From contig JAIOZF010000013.1 in NCBI GenBank assembly GCA_021740745.1, forward strand, positions 1-49,973: a DNA stretch of 49,973 nucleotides, given 5' to 3'. The translations under genes were made by a program, and so were the position numbers. This document shows, in pieces, positions 35,029 through 44,225 of this stretch (position 1 is the first letter of the stretch; each line of letters starts with the position of its first letter). This stretch comes from Crocinitomicaceae bacterium. Its GTDB lineage: Bacteria > Bacteroidota > Bacteroidia > Flavobacteriales_D > Crocinitomicaceae. The notes beneath the pieces were generated by a model that had not been told where the DNA came from, ran no database searches, and was given only the letters and a program-made list of their open reading frames with translations.

Positions 35029-36666
35029 TTATCCTTTTCCAGGTTTCGGCATTGGTGCCGGTTTTGGAGGAGTTTGAACTGGTTTCGGTGCTGGTTTAAC
35101 TTCTACAGGTTTCGGTGTAGGTTTAACCTCTATTGGTTTAGGTGTTGGTTTAATTTCAACTGGCTTTGGTGTTGGCTTTACTTCAACCGGTTTTGGAGTA
35201 TCAACACTTGGCTTTGTTTGAACCGGCGTTTCAGGATTTTCAACTTCTTTCGATTCAACTGGCTTTGTTTGTAATGGTTTTGTTCCAATTCCTTTTTTGG
35301 GAGAAGTTTCTTCCGGTTTATTTAAAACATCTGGATGAATTGTACCCTTACCTTTTATAGGTCGATTTTCTAAGGTCTCACTTGGTTGAGCAGGTGATGG
35401 TTGATTTACATTTGGAACTGGACGATCTAATTGTCGAGGCACATAATCATTTGTCGGATCCTTCACAACCGGTCTAGGATTCGGTGGAATTTGCAAATAT
35501 GCTTGATCATAAATACAACCTCCCATTTCATCTTGTGTCACACCTCTTCCTTCACATGTCTTACGAGCGGCATCTCTTTGTGCAACTGGCAAATCATTCA
35601 ATGTTCGGTGCACTCTTGGGAAACTTTCGTCTGTAAAGGCATACGTACTTTGTCCAAATCCATAATCAAACAAAGAGGTCATTGGTGTAATTCTGAACTG
35701 TCGAGCAAAATCCTTTGCCAAGAATGCCAAATATTCTTTTTCAGCAATGTCAGAACCTTGCTGCATTTGACTGTTTCCAAATGAAGAGAAAGCCATATAA
35801 GCAGGTGCGCGACCAAAACCTGTGTCAAAATCATCGTTTTGGCGGCCGTTTGCATTACCTAATAATCCAGAATAATTTCCTAAACAAGGATAAACACTTA
35901 CTGTTAAATTTAGGAATGGTGATCCAGATGAGCGTATGTCAACACTTACACTTTCACCAGTTGGCCAATTAACTTGATAATCATCCCCTTTTGAACGAAT
36001 TGTTCCGCCATTTGGCAAATAATAAGTAGAATTTTGAGGAACTACAATCGGAGAACCATTCAATCGAACTGGCGTATTTCTAAAATTATCGGGATAATCC
36101 TCAGCATAAATTGAAACACGATCTCCTCCAACATTCATTGCTACAGCAGTGTTTAACGAGAAATCATCTGAACGTGCTTTTTGACGCGCTTGAATTTCAA
36201 AATTTGAAGTACTCGATTTTGCCAACACAAATTCACCTACAGTTTGAAATGAATAACTCGCTCCGTCAAATGAAACCAAATGAGGGTCTCCATAGGTTCT
36301 CCCATTAACGGGACGACAATTTTGTTGCGACAAGACATTATTTACTCGACCCCATTCACGTTGATTTGCAGTATCGCGTGCAATTCTACCATTATAATTT
36401 ACAGCTTCGTTTATGCGATTTCTATTTCCTTCGGGAACTATTCGCAACATCTCTGCAGGAGTAAAGTCTTCTGGAAAGGTTCTATCGGGAATAGGCTGAT
36501 TTTTAGAAATTGCTTCTAAACTTGAAGCTAACCACTCTCCTCTTATGGGATCCCACGTGGTAAGTTCTTTGCGAACTGGTTCAAAATCCTGTTTAAAACG
36601 ATCTTGTGCTTGCGCATTCGATGCTAAAACAGCAGAAAACAAAAGAAATGGTATAATTTTTTTCAT
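35029..36666 (-). CDS. Exported von Willebrand factor type D domain protein with Lys-Pro repeat tail
   Basis: A 545-residue exported protein. Signal peptide 1-20 (MKKIIPFLLFSAVLASNAQA). A mature N-terminal region (21-118) is followed by a von Willebrand type D domain (about 119-290) with its hallmark GDPHLVSFDG (126-135) and LLGNANGRQNDDF (about 270-283). A linker region with three cysteines (about 290-400) precedes a low-complexity Pro/Lys/Glu/Thr region. The last 58 residues are four to five 9-residue repeats (consensus KPTPKPVEV). No T9SS sorting domain is present, so it probably stays in the periplasm or envelope. Start 36666 was chosen over 36714 because the signal peptide begins there. 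Function unknown. Confidence 0.8.
   Translation of the reverse strand: MKKIIPFLLFSAVLASNAQAQDRFKQDFEPVRKELTTWDPIRGEWLASSLEAISKNQPIPDRTFPEDFTPAEMLRIVPEGNRNRINEAVNYNGRIARDTANQREWGRVNNVLSQQNCRPVNGRTYGDPHLVSFDGASYSFQTVGEFVLAKSSTSNFEIQARQKARSDDFSLNTAVAMNVGGDRVSIYAEDYPDNFRNTPVRLNGSPIVVPQNSTYYLPNGGTIRSKGDDYQVNWPTGESVSVDIRSSGSPFLNLTVSVYPCLGNYSGLLGNANGRQNDDFDTGFGRAPAYMAFSSFGNSQMQQGSDIAEKEYLAFLAKDFARQFRITPMTSLFDYGFGQSTYAFTDESFPRVHRTLNDLPVAQRDAARKTCEGRGVTQDEMGGCIYDQAYLQIPPNPRPVVKDPTNDYVPRQLDRPVPNVNQPSPAQPSETLENRPIKGKGTIHPDVLNKPEETSPKKGIGTKPLQTKPVESKEVENPETPVQTKPSVDTPKPVEVKPTPKPVEIKPTPKPIEVKPTPKPVEVKPAPKPVQTPPKPAPMPKPGKG
35068..35205 (-). repeat. 27-bp coding repeats (KPTPKPVEV-type)
   Basis: Imperfect 27-bp tandem units encode KPTPKPVEI, KPTPKPIEV, KPTPKPVEV and KPAPKPVQT after a first VDTPKPVEV. 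DNA copies differ mainly at third codon positions, so the protein repeat is maintained while the DNA has drifted. The last 13 residues are a degenerate Pro-Lys end. Confidence 0.85.
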
Positions 36667-36860
36667 ATCCAAAGGATTAAAAGACGAACGCAAGATGCAA
36701 ATAATATGCCACATAAATTCAATAACTAATCCAATCGTTTTAAATTTAAATCACCCTTCAATGTATAATTCATTGGAACAATTTCATCTAAGACATTAGA
36801 AGTATCGAAACCAAATTCTTATAGATTGGCATGCCATTCAACGAAGTTTAAAAATGAGAT

Positions 36861-37805
36861 TTACATTAAAAAAGTATCTACACAAAATAGGTAATCTTCG
36901 ATACCTTTGCACCTCTTCACTTTTCGGTACATATCTTGACCATTCTCAAAACTGGCAGCAAAATATTCCCAGTAGTGGGTCATTTTGATTAAAATATTAC
37001 CTTGATTATTAGAGGATAACAAATGACGTTCAAGTAAGATAGTTAGAAACTCTTTAAACAGTTCATTCCGTTCTTCAGGAAATTCATCCGAATCTTCTTG
37101 GATCATTTCAAACAAAAGGGGATTCGCTATGGCACCACGACCAATCATAAAATGATTTATCTCTGGAAATAATTCCTTTACTGTTCGAAAACCTTCAACG
37201 GTTGTAATATCGCCATTGAACACCAATTTGTGCTTAGTCAATGGAATTACATCTTTGAAACGATCATAATCGCATGGCCCATTATACAATTGCTTGCCAC
37301 AACGCGCGTGAACAATTAACTCGCTTAACGGATAATCATTTAATTTGGGTAAAATTGTTAAGATATCACTTGTATCCTCATATCCCATGCGCATTTTTAT
37401 GCCCAACTTCATATCGAGTTTGGGTAGAACATTATCAAGAATAGAAAAAAGTTTGTCTGGTTTATTGAGGATGCCTGAACCAAGATCTCTTTTGGCGACC
37501 ATCGGATAAGGACAGCCCAAATTCCAATTGATTTCATCATAACCTAAGCTTTTGAGGTAATCGGCCATCACCATAAATTCTTCTGCTGAACACGCCATTA
37601 CTTGTGGTACAATCGTTTCAATTGGATTATTGGTAGGCAACACATCGATTTTCGGACCCTCCTTCATCGTTCCATCATGTGCCATTTTTAAATATGGCGC
37701 GTAAAACCGATCCACATCACCATAAACCGATTGAAAAGCAAAACGGAAATGGTGATCGGTGAAACTTTGTAAAGGGGCTAAGTACAAATAATTTCTATCG
37801 GCCAT
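36861..37805 (-). CDS. tRNA-dihydrouridine synthase (Dus family)
   Basis: An FMN-dependent enzyme that reduces uridines in the tRNA D-loop. The barrel start YLAPLQSFTDHHFR (8-21), the catalytic cysteine C98 in NWNLGCPYPMV, the R-M-G-Y segment, the VHARCGKQLYNGPCDYD loop (about 171-187) and FNGDITTVEGF then IGRGAIANPLLF (FMN phosphate site) are all present. The QSFTD/GCPYPM pattern resembles the DusC branch, but I leave the symbol open. The frame extends to a GTG at 37823, but that lies inside a terminator, so ATG 37805 (314 residues) is preferred. Confidence 0.9.
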   Translation of the reverse strand: MADRNYLYLAPLQSFTDHHFRFAFQSVYGDVDRFYAPYLKMAHDGTMKEGPKIDVLPTNNPIETIVPQVMACSAEEFMVMADYLKSLGYDEINWNLGCPYPMVAKRDLGSGILNKPDKLFSILDNVLPKLDMKLGIKMRMGYEDTSDILTILPKLNDYPLSELIVHARCGKQLYNGPCDYDRFKDVIPLTKHKLVFNGDITTVEGFRTVKELFPEINHFMIGRGAIANPLLFEMIQEDSDEFPEERNELFKEFLTILLERHLLSSNNQGNILIKMTHYWEYFAASFENGQDMYRKVKRCKGIEDYLFCVDTFLM

Positions 37806-37823
37806 AGTAAAGAAAACTGACAC

Positions 37824-37852
37824 AAAAAAATCCCGTCCAAATAGACGGGATT
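37824..37852 (-). terminator. Rho-independent terminator of the nqr operon
   Basis: Perfect 9-bp stem, AATCCCGTC (37829-37837) with GACGGGATT (37844-37852), loop of six. On the minus strand it is followed by a T-run (A-run 37824-37830 on the plus strand). It lies 20 bases after the nqrF stop and 18 bases before the dus start. Confidence 0.9.
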
Positions 37853-37872
37853 CAATTCTATATTAAGATATA

Positions 37873-39174
37873 TTATCCACCGAAATCATCGAAACGAACG
37901 TTTTCTTTAGGAACACCCCATTGATCACACATGTTTGTAACAGCGTTATTCATCATTGGTGGTCCACAGAAATAGAATTCAATATCTTCTGGTGATTCGT
38001 GTTTCGTTAAATATTGGTCGATTACCACTTGGTGAACGAAACCGATAAAACCATCACCCTCATCATTGGTATCTTTCATTACTTTCCAGTTATCAGTTTC
38101 CAAAGGCTCAGAAAGCACAAGATAAAATTTGAAATTTGGAAATTCTTTTTCAAGGTCACGGAAATAGTGAATATAGAATAACTCACCTTTCGAACGTCCA
38201 CCATACCAATACGTCACCTTTCTGTTTGTTTTGATTGTTTTAAACAATTCATACAAATGTGAACGCATTGGAGCCATACCAGCACCACCACCGATGTAAA
38301 GCATTTCTGCATCTGATTCATTGATGAAGAATTCACCATAAGGTCCAGAAATAACAGCTTTATCACCTGGTTTTAAGTTGAAGATGTAAGATGAAGCAAT
38401 ACCTGGATTTACTTGCATCCAACCATTGCGTGCTCTATCAAAAGGAGGTGTAGCGATACGCACATTCAACATAATTTTTCTACCTTCTGCAGGGTAAGAA
38501 GCCATAGAATAGGCACGAACAACTTCTTCTTCATTTTTCATTACCAATGGCCACAAAGCAAACTTATCCCAATCTGATTTAAATTTCTCAGGTTCACCTG
38601 GGTGATCTTGCGGATGAGCGGTAATGTCCATTTCTGAATATTTCACTTCGCATACAGGGATTTTAATTTGAATGTATCCACCTGCTTTGTAATCCATATC
38701 TTCAGGAATCTCAACAATAAATTCCTTGATAAATGTTGCAACGTTATAGTTAGAAACAACAGTAGCTTCCCACTCTTTAATACCAAGAACTTCTTCTTCA
38801 ACATGGATTTCCATGTTCTCTTTCACTTTAACTTGACAACCTAATCTCCAATTTGCTGCAATTTCTTTACGAGAGAAGTGGGGGGCTTCAGTCGGAAGAA
38901 TTTCTCCTCCACCTGAAAGAACTTGACACTTACATTGCACACATGTACCACCACCTCCGCAAGCAGAAGGCAAAAATATCCCAGCATTACTCAGGGTGCT
39001 TAATAAAGTCCCTCCACCATCAACTTCGATTTCACGGTCACCGTGATTGATATTAATTTTAATCTTCCCTTTAGGCGAAAGTTTAGCCTTCGCGAAAAGC
39101 AACATCGCGGTAAGTACTAGAGTAACGAAAAGGAAAATCGCTATTGTTACTGTCATTAAAACTCCCAAACTCAT
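37873..39174 (-). CDS. nqrF: Na+-translocating NADH:quinone reductase subunit F
   Basis: The electron-entry subunit: it oxidises NADH via FAD and passes electrons through a [2Fe-2S] cluster into the membrane complex. One N-terminal transmembrane helix (about 5-28) is followed by a ferredoxin domain with ligands C72, C78, C81 and C113 (ACGGGGTCVQCKC, RLGCQV). A ferredoxin-NADP reductase-like domain carries the FAD motif RAYSMASYP and the NADH-site GGGAGMAPMRSHLYE, and the protein ends NVRFDDFGG. At 433 residues it is slightly longer than the Vibrio form. Last gene of the operon; its ATG overlaps the nqrE stop by one base. Confidence 0.96.
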   Translation of the reverse strand: MSLGVLMTVTIAIFLFVTLVLTAMLLFAKAKLSPKGKIKININHGDREIEVDGGGTLLSTLSNAGIFLPSACGGGGTCVQCKCQVLSGGGEILPTEAPHFSRKEIAANWRLGCQVKVKENMEIHVEEEVLGIKEWEATVVSNYNVATFIKEFIVEIPEDMDYKAGGYIQIKIPVCEVKYSEMDITAHPQDHPGEPEKFKSDWDKFALWPLVMKNEEEVVRAYSMASYPAEGRKIMLNVRIATPPFDRARNGWMQVNPGIASSYIFNLKPGDKAVISGPYGEFFINESDAEMLYIGGGAGMAPMRSHLYELFKTIKTNRKVTYWYGGRSKGELFYIHYFRDLEKEFPNFKFYLVLSEPLETDNWKVMKDTNDEGDGFIGFVHQVVIDQYLTKHESPEDIEFYFCGPPMMNNAVTNMCDQWGVPKENVRFDDFGG

Positions 39175-39893
39175 TATTTCCCAGTTTTAAAAGATGAATC
39201 TGACACATCAGCGCGTAATACTGAAGCATCCTCAATCATAGTTGTTCCTACTTTCTTTTCTTTCTTTGGTTCGTCAACATAAGTAATCCCCATGAAACTC
39301 ATGAAAGCAATACCCATCAAACCAGTAATGATAAATGTAATTCCTAGTCCTCTAAGTGGTGCAGGAATGTGAGAATATCTAATTTTCTCACGAATGGCAG
39401 CAATAAAAATAATTGCAATTGCCCATCCAATACCTGATCCCATTGAGAATGCTGTCACATCTAAGAAAGTAGAATATTGTCTTTCTTGCATAAACAAGGC
39501 ACCACCTAAGATAGAACAATTTACAGCGATAAGTGGTAAGAAGATTCCCAAGGCACCATAAAGTGATGGAGAAAATTTCTCTACTAACATCTCTACTAAT
39601 TGCACAATCGAAGCTACTACTGCAATAAACATAATGAAAGAGATGAAGCTCAAATCAACATCTTTCCATGCTGGGTTTAACCATTCTAATGCACCTGCTT
39701 TTAATAAGTAATTTTCAAGAATCCAGTTTACAGGAACGGTAACTATCAATACAAAGATAACTGCTGCACCTAATCCAACTGCTGTTTTAACCGTTTTTGA
39801 AACGGCTAAATAAGAACACATTCCAAGAAAATATGCAAAAATCATATTTTCTGAAAAAATTGCCTTTACAAATATGTCTAATGTTGTTTCCAC
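39174..39893 (-). CDS. nqrE: Na+-translocating NADH:quinone reductase subunit E
   Basis: A six-helix membrane subunit that pairs with NqrD in an inverted arrangement. The two cysteines expected to bind the intramembrane iron centre are present: C26 (YFLGMCSYLAV) and C126 (AVNCSILGG). At 239 residues it is about 40 longer than classical NqrE (about 198), because of a polar C-terminal tail starting at about residue 200 (EPKKEKKVGTTMIED). Such tails occur in some Bacteroidota; the role is unknown. Eighteen bases from nqrD, one-base overlap with nqrF. Confidence 0.95.
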   Translation of the reverse strand: METTLDIFVKAIFSENMIFAYFLGMCSYLAVSKTVKTAVGLGAAVIFVLIVTVPVNWILENYLLKAGALEWLNPAWKDVDLSFISFIMFIAVVASIVQLVEMLVEKFSPSLYGALGIFLPLIAVNCSILGGALFMQERQYSTFLDVTAFSMGSGIGWAIAIIFIAAIREKIRYSHIPAPLRGLGITFIITGLMGIAFMSFMGITYVDEPKKEKKVGTTMIEDASVLRADVSDSSFKTGK

Positions 39894-39911
39894 AATCTTT
39901 CGTTTTTATAA

Positions 39912-40601
39912 TTAATGACTTTCTTGTAATGACTTATTTCTAGATCGCTGAACCCATATAATGATTCCAACAATAATCAAGGCCATTGGAGGTAAAATAA
40001 CTAAGTTGTTATTTACGTAACCCATTGTATAGAGTCCAGTTTCTGACCCTGGAATTGCATTACCAAATACTTTAAATCCATATAAGCTTCCTGAACCGAA
40101 TAACTCACGAACAGCAGCTACAATAATTAAAAGTCCAGCATAACCCGCACCATTGCCTATACCATCTAACAACGAAGGCCAAGGCTTGTTTGCCATTGCG
40201 TATGCTTCAAAACGTCCCATGATAATACAGTTCGTAATAATCAATCCAACGAATACCGATAATTGCTCAGAAACATCTGGTAAAAATGCTTTCAAAATTT
40301 CGTTTACCACAATTACTAAGGCTGCCGCAACAACCAACTGAACAATAATACGAATACGAGAAGGCATAATGTTTCTTAACAAGGAAATTACCAAGTTACC
40401 AAGTGCAGTAACGAAAATTACTGAGGCACCCATTACAACGGCTGTTTCAACTTTTACAGTTATGGCTAATGCTGAACAAATCCCTAATACTTGAACAGTA
40501 ACTGGGTTATTGTCTGTTAATGGATCCGTAATAAGTTTTCTATTTTTTTTAGAAAACAATGGCTCACTTGGAGCTTTTGTTTTAGATTGAACTTCACTCA
40601 T
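39912..40601 (-). CDS. nqrD: Na+-translocating NADH:quinone reductase subunit D
   Basis: A six-helix membrane subunit of Na+-NQR. Cysteines C42 (LGICSALAI) and C125 (IITNCIIMGR) match the iron-binding pair of NqrD. A hydrophilic N-terminal extension of about 18 residues (MSEVQSKTKAPSEPLFSKK) makes it longer than the usual 210. Spacing to nqrC is two bases, to nqrE 18, consistent with one polycistronic mRNA. Confidence 0.95.
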   Translation of the reverse strand: MSEVQSKTKAPSEPLFSKKNRKLITDPLTDNNPVTVQVLGICSALAITVKVETAVVMGASVIFVTALGNLVISLLRNIMPSRIRIIVQLVVAAALVIVVNEILKAFLPDVSEQLSVFVGLIITNCIIMGRFEAYAMANKPWPSLLDGIGNGAGYAGLLIIVAAVRELFGSGSLYGFKVFGNAIPGSETGLYTMGYVNNNLVILPPMALIIVGIIIWVQRSRNKSLQESH

Positions 40602-40603
40602 AA

Positions 40604-41353
40604 CTATGATTTTTTAGTTTTGAAATAAACAGTATACGGAACTAAACATCTGTTTACCATTTCTTCAACTCCTTTAGATGTAATTGTACCACCAGTGATA
40701 CCATCAATTTTATTTGGGTTAGCACCTGTGCCATCTTTTACAATTTCAAATGGAACAAACTCACCTGATTCATCAGCAATCACCTCATTCGCTTTCGTCC
40801 AACGATCAACGAAAAAGCCTTGTGAAATCTCAGCTCCCAAACCTGGTGTTTCACCTTGGTGGCCAAATGATGCCCCTGAGATTGAACGCATATCTTCGGA
40901 GATACAAAGATTTCCCCAGATTGGACCCCAAAGTCCCTTTCCAATTACTGGAATGATGTAAAGCGTCTTTCCATCTTTCTGAGCAATAAACATTGGATAT
41001 TGTCTGTCTTTTACAGCAATATTCTTGTTTTTGTATTCTCCTTTGATATCAACACCAAATGCAGCTTCTTTGCCTTCAACACCTTCTTTTACAACGGTTC
41101 CCGTAGAAGTCAATAAAACGCCTTCTTTGATGTATTCTTCATATTTTTCTTCAGCATTAGTGCGATCAATCTTGCTCATTTCATCAGCACTTAATAAGGC
41201 TGATAAAATTTCGATTTTTTTCTTCACTCGACCATTAGCTTCTTGCTTATCCTTTAAACTTAAAGATAAAAAAGCCAAAACACCACCTACTACAACAACC
41301 ATTATGGTAGCGAAGACTATGGTATAAACATTACTTTCTTTATTAATTGCCAT
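40604..41353 (-). CDS. nqrC: Na+-translocating NADH:quinone reductase subunit C
   Basis: A subunit with one N-terminal transmembrane helix (about 9-30) and a periplasmic FMN-binding domain. The covalent flavin-attachment threonine is T223 in DGITGGTITSKGV, the place of the SGAT motif in Vibrio. The GHQGETPGLGAEI segment (164-176) is also diagnostic. Covalent FMN requires the flavin transferase ApbE, which is not encoded in this window. Two-base gaps on both sides. Confidence 0.95.
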   Translation of the reverse strand: MAINKESNVYTIVFATIMVVVVGGVLAFLSLSLKDKQEANGRVKKKIEILSALLSADEMSKIDRTNAEEKYEEYIKEGVLLTSTGTVVKEGVEGKEAAFGVDIKGEYKNKNIAVKDRQYPMFIAQKDGKTLYIIPVIGKGLWGPIWGNLCISEDMRSISGASFGHQGETPGLGAEISQGFFVDRWTKANEVIADESGEFVPFEIVKDGTGANPNKIDGITGGTITSKGVEEMVNRCLVPYTVYFKTKKS

Positions 41354-41355
41354 GA

Positions 41356-42549
41356 CTATGCAGTTTTAACACGTTTTAATCTTCGTTTAATATTCCCTTG
41401 AACAACATAATGATCAATAATAGGCGCCATAATGTTCATGAACAAAATTGCCAACATTACCCCTTCTGGATAAGCTGGATTTAATACACGAATTACAATA
41501 GCTAATAAACCTCCCAAGAAACCATAGAATATCTTTCCTGTTGCCGTTTGTGCAGCACTTACTGGATCTGTTGCCATGAAAATAGCACCAAATGCAAATC
41601 CTCCTATAACTAAATGGAAATATGCAGGTAAATCCAAATAAGGATTTCCACCAATCATGTTTAACAATAATCCCATTACTAAACCACCCGCAAAGAATGA
41701 GAGCATAATACGCAATGAACCAACACCCGTAATTACAAGTATGGCAGCACCAATTAAACAAGCCAAGGTTGAAGTTTCACCAATAGAACCTGGAATCATA
41801 CCCATAAAGGAATCCATTAAGGAATAATTGTTTGTGTAGGCATCAAGGTTTTCAAAGACAGGTTTATCTGACATGAAAGAAGCTAAATCTCCAAGAGCCG
41901 TAGAACCTGAAACTCCATCTATTTCATTTCCTGCCAACCAAACTTTATCGCCTGACATTGAAGTTGGATAAGCAAAGAACAAGAACGCACGTGCAGTAAG
42001 TGCAATGTTCACAATGTTCATTCCTGTACCACCAAATACTTCTTTACCAATGATTACCGCGAAAGCTGTTGCAACACCAACCATCCAAAGCGGAACATCA
42101 GCAGGCATTGTTAATGGAATTAACATACCAGAAACTAAGAAACCTTCGTGTAATGAGTGACCTCTCAGCATTCCGAAAATGAATTCGATTAAAAGCCCTA
42201 CTCCATATGAAACAACTAATAATGGTAAAACCACTCTCAGTCCAATCATGATTTTCGTTCCTTGGTCAGCCCAATAAGCTAAATCTCTGTTTCCACTTTC
42301 AGCGACCATTGCCCAGTGACCAGTATTATAAATACCGAATAATAGACAAGGTATTAATGCTAAAATAACCATCATCATGGTGCGCTTCAAATCGACACCA
42401 TCACGAATATGTGATCCTTTTGTAGTAACCAATTTTGGTGTAAACGCAAATGTTGCAAGCGTTTCAAATAATGGATTCCATTTCTCAAATTTACCACCTT
42501 TGATAAACTTGGGTTCCATTTTGTGTATTATATTTTCTAAGAATTTCAC
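41356..42549 (-). CDS. nqrB: Na+-translocating NADH:quinone reductase subunit B
   Basis: The main membrane subunit of about ten helices; it carries covalent FMN and riboflavin and takes part in Na+ translocation and quinone reduction. The FMN-threonine lies in VSGSTALG (T217), a variant of SGAT. The frame is open to 42588, but I choose the GTG at 42549 (KFLENIIHKMEPKFIKGGKF, 397 residues). This aligns with the known NqrB N-terminus (KKFLEDI then GGKHEKW) and leaves a 19-bp gap after nqrA instead of an overlap. ATG 42519 is an alternative that would trim ten conserved residues. Confidence 0.93.
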   Translation of the reverse strand: MKFLENIIHKMEPKFIKGGKFEKWNPLFETLATFAFTPKLVTTKGSHIRDGVDLKRTMMMVILALIPCLLFGIYNTGHWAMVAESGNRDLAYWADQGTKIMIGLRVVLPLLVVSYGVGLLIEFIFGMLRGHSLHEGFLVSGMLIPLTMPADVPLWMVGVATAFAVIIGKEVFGGTGMNIVNIALTARAFLFFAYPTSMSGDKVWLAGNEIDGVSGSTALGDLASFMSDKPVFENLDAYTNNYSLMDSFMGMIPGSIGETSTLACLIGAAILVITGVGSLRIMLSFFAGGLVMGLLLNMIGGNPYLDLPAYFHLVIGGFAFGAIFMATDPVSAAQTATGKIFYGFLGGLLAIVIRVLNPAYPEGVMLAILFMNIMAPIIDHYVVQGNIKRRLKRVKTA

Positions 42550-42568
42550 TGTAACTGTTTTTATATTA

Positions 42569-43933
42569 TTACATGCACTCTCTACCAATCAAGTCTAATC
42601 CTTGGCGGATTTTATCTTGAATATCAATTTTCGTAGTACAAACGTATTCGCATAAAGCGAAATCTTCTGGTGCTACTTCATAGATTCCTAAATTTTCCAT
42701 TCCATCGATATCATCCGTTATCGCTGCTTTTACCAATTGCATCGGCAAAATATCAAATGGGAATACTTTTTCAAGTTCACCTGTTACCACGAAAGCTCTT
42801 TCTTCACCGTTCGTATTTGTATCCAATCTGAACTTCTTGTTTGGAGTTAAGAATGTAGGAAATGAGCGAGAATTGGAGAACTTATCAAAACCAAGACCCA
42901 ACCAACCTGTTGTTAAGAAGAACTTGTAATGGTCTCCTTCAGGAATGACTGTAACTTGATTGTGGTAGTAACCTAAATTACCGTTACTAGCGATTCTATC
43001 TCCTGTCAAAACATTTCCACTGATATATCGAACGTTACCATCAGTTTTAATTTGTCCATTGACCAAATCATCAATAGAAGCACCAATAATCGTTTTGTAA
43101 TATTTCGGTGCTATAACTTCTGAACCTGAAAGGGCAATTGTTCTTGTTGCATCAAATTTACCAGTATTAAAATAACGACCGATAATCAATACGTCTAGCG
43201 CATTTACTGTCCAAACAAATTCTCCCTTATTAACCGGATCAATATGATGGATCTGTGTTCCTACGTTTCCAGCTGGATGTTTACCGATTATTGTGTTGAT
43301 TTGAACGCCTTTCGCATTGGCTAAAACAGAAGAGGACTTCTCTTTACCGTTTAATGTTAAGTGAACTTTACCAGCAGTTAGTTTTGCCAACGCATCCAAT
43401 CCTGCTTGAAAATCACTCTCTTGTCCATCCAACAAGAAATTGTAATCAGGTGCAAGTGGAGAGCTGTCAAATCCAGAAACAAAAATAGCTTTCGGTGCAT
43501 TTGAAGGAGTTGCGACAATATCTAACGGACGTTGTTTCACAAATACCCACAAACCTGCGTTGAGCATTGCTTCTTTCACTTGTTCTCCCGACAAACTTTC
43601 TATTTTCGCTGGAGATCCAGACACGTATTCTTGATTTGAATCAACAGAAATAATTACTTCCATAATCTTTCTTTTGTCTCCACGAAGAATTTGCTGAACC
43701 GTTCCACTAGCAGGAGTCGCACATTTAATAGATTCGTTGTACTTATCGAAGAAGATTATTTGACCAGCTTTAACCTGCTCACCTTCTTTAACTATAACTT
43801 TGGGGTTCAATCCATGAAAATCTGATGGTTTGATTGCCACTTGTTTCGGCAGACTTAAGGTTTGTACAACTCTTTCGGAATCGCCCAACAACTTAATATC
43901 TAATCCTTTTCTAATCTTAACAGTCTTTGACAT
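42569..43933 (-). CDS. nqrA: Na+-translocating NADH:quinone reductase subunit A
   Basis: A peripheral cytoplasmic subunit (454 residues, near the usual 446) implicated in quinone binding. Signatures include KIRKGLDIKLLGDSERVVQ at the N-terminus, VKPSDF-like AIKPSDFHGLNPKV, KHPAGNVGTQIHHIDPV (about 219-235) and the C-terminal EDFALCEYVCTTKIDIQDKIRQGLDLI segment with two cysteines. First gene of the nqrABCDEF operon. A TATTTTTG element lies 27 bases upstream. Confidence 0.95.
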   Translation of the reverse strand: MSKTVKIRKGLDIKLLGDSERVVQTLSLPKQVAIKPSDFHGLNPKVIVKEGEQVKAGQIIFFDKYNESIKCATPASGTVQQILRGDKRKIMEVIISVDSNQEYVSGSPAKIESLSGEQVKEAMLNAGLWVFVKQRPLDIVATPSNAPKAIFVSGFDSSPLAPDYNFLLDGQESDFQAGLDALAKLTAGKVHLTLNGKEKSSSVLANAKGVQINTIIGKHPAGNVGTQIHHIDPVNKGEFVWTVNALDVLIIGRYFNTGKFDATRTIALSGSEVIAPKYYKTIIGASIDDLVNGQIKTDGNVRYISGNVLTGDRIASNGNLGYYHNQVTVIPEGDHYKFFLTTGWLGLGFDKFSNSRSFPTFLTPNKKFRLDTNTNGEERAFVVTGELEKVFPFDILPMQLVKAAITDDIDGMENLGIYEVAPEDFALCEYVCTTKIDIQDKIRQGLDLIGRECM

Positions 43934-43959
43934 ATAACAAAGCGTTTTGTGATGCTGCG

Positions 43960-43967
43960 CAAAAATA
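43960..43967 (-). promoter_or_regulatory. TATTTTTG promoter element of the nqr operon
   Basis: TATTTTTG on the minus strand, ending 26 bases before the nqrA ATG at 43933. No clear TTG at the expected distance, so this is a tentative promoter. Confidence 0.4.
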
Positions 43968-44225
43968 TAAAATTAGTAGCGTATGCGTACCTTTTGGATC
44001 ACTAAGATTATTAGTTTTTGTAATTTAGAACAAATCTAAATAAGGCGGTTGACCGGTTTAATTATGTGCTGAAAATAAATATCATGAAATTATTACGTTT
44101 AAATTAATTTAATGTTAACAAAAAATATAAAAGTGTATTTTCAACTGATTTTGGAACCATTTAAGATATTTATTTGTTTTAATTCAAGAAAATATATAAT
44201 TTTCAGTTCAGAAGTCATATAATCT

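Noticed and set aside
35014-35360. Plus-strand open frames rich in F, R, W or L opposite the vWD gene tail
   Set aside because: They are antisense shadows of the Lys-Pro repeat region, whose base composition removes stop codons.
37806-37823. GTG start giving six more residues to the tRNA-dihydrouridine synthase
   Set aside because: The GTG abuts the T-run of the nqr terminator; ATG 37805 matches the enzyme N-terminus.
43934-44225. Search of the nqrA-apaG gap for a small gene, tRNA or riboswitch
   Set aside because: No cloverleaf, conserved aptamer core or credible short ORF was seen; only AT-rich DNA and a tentative nqr promoter.
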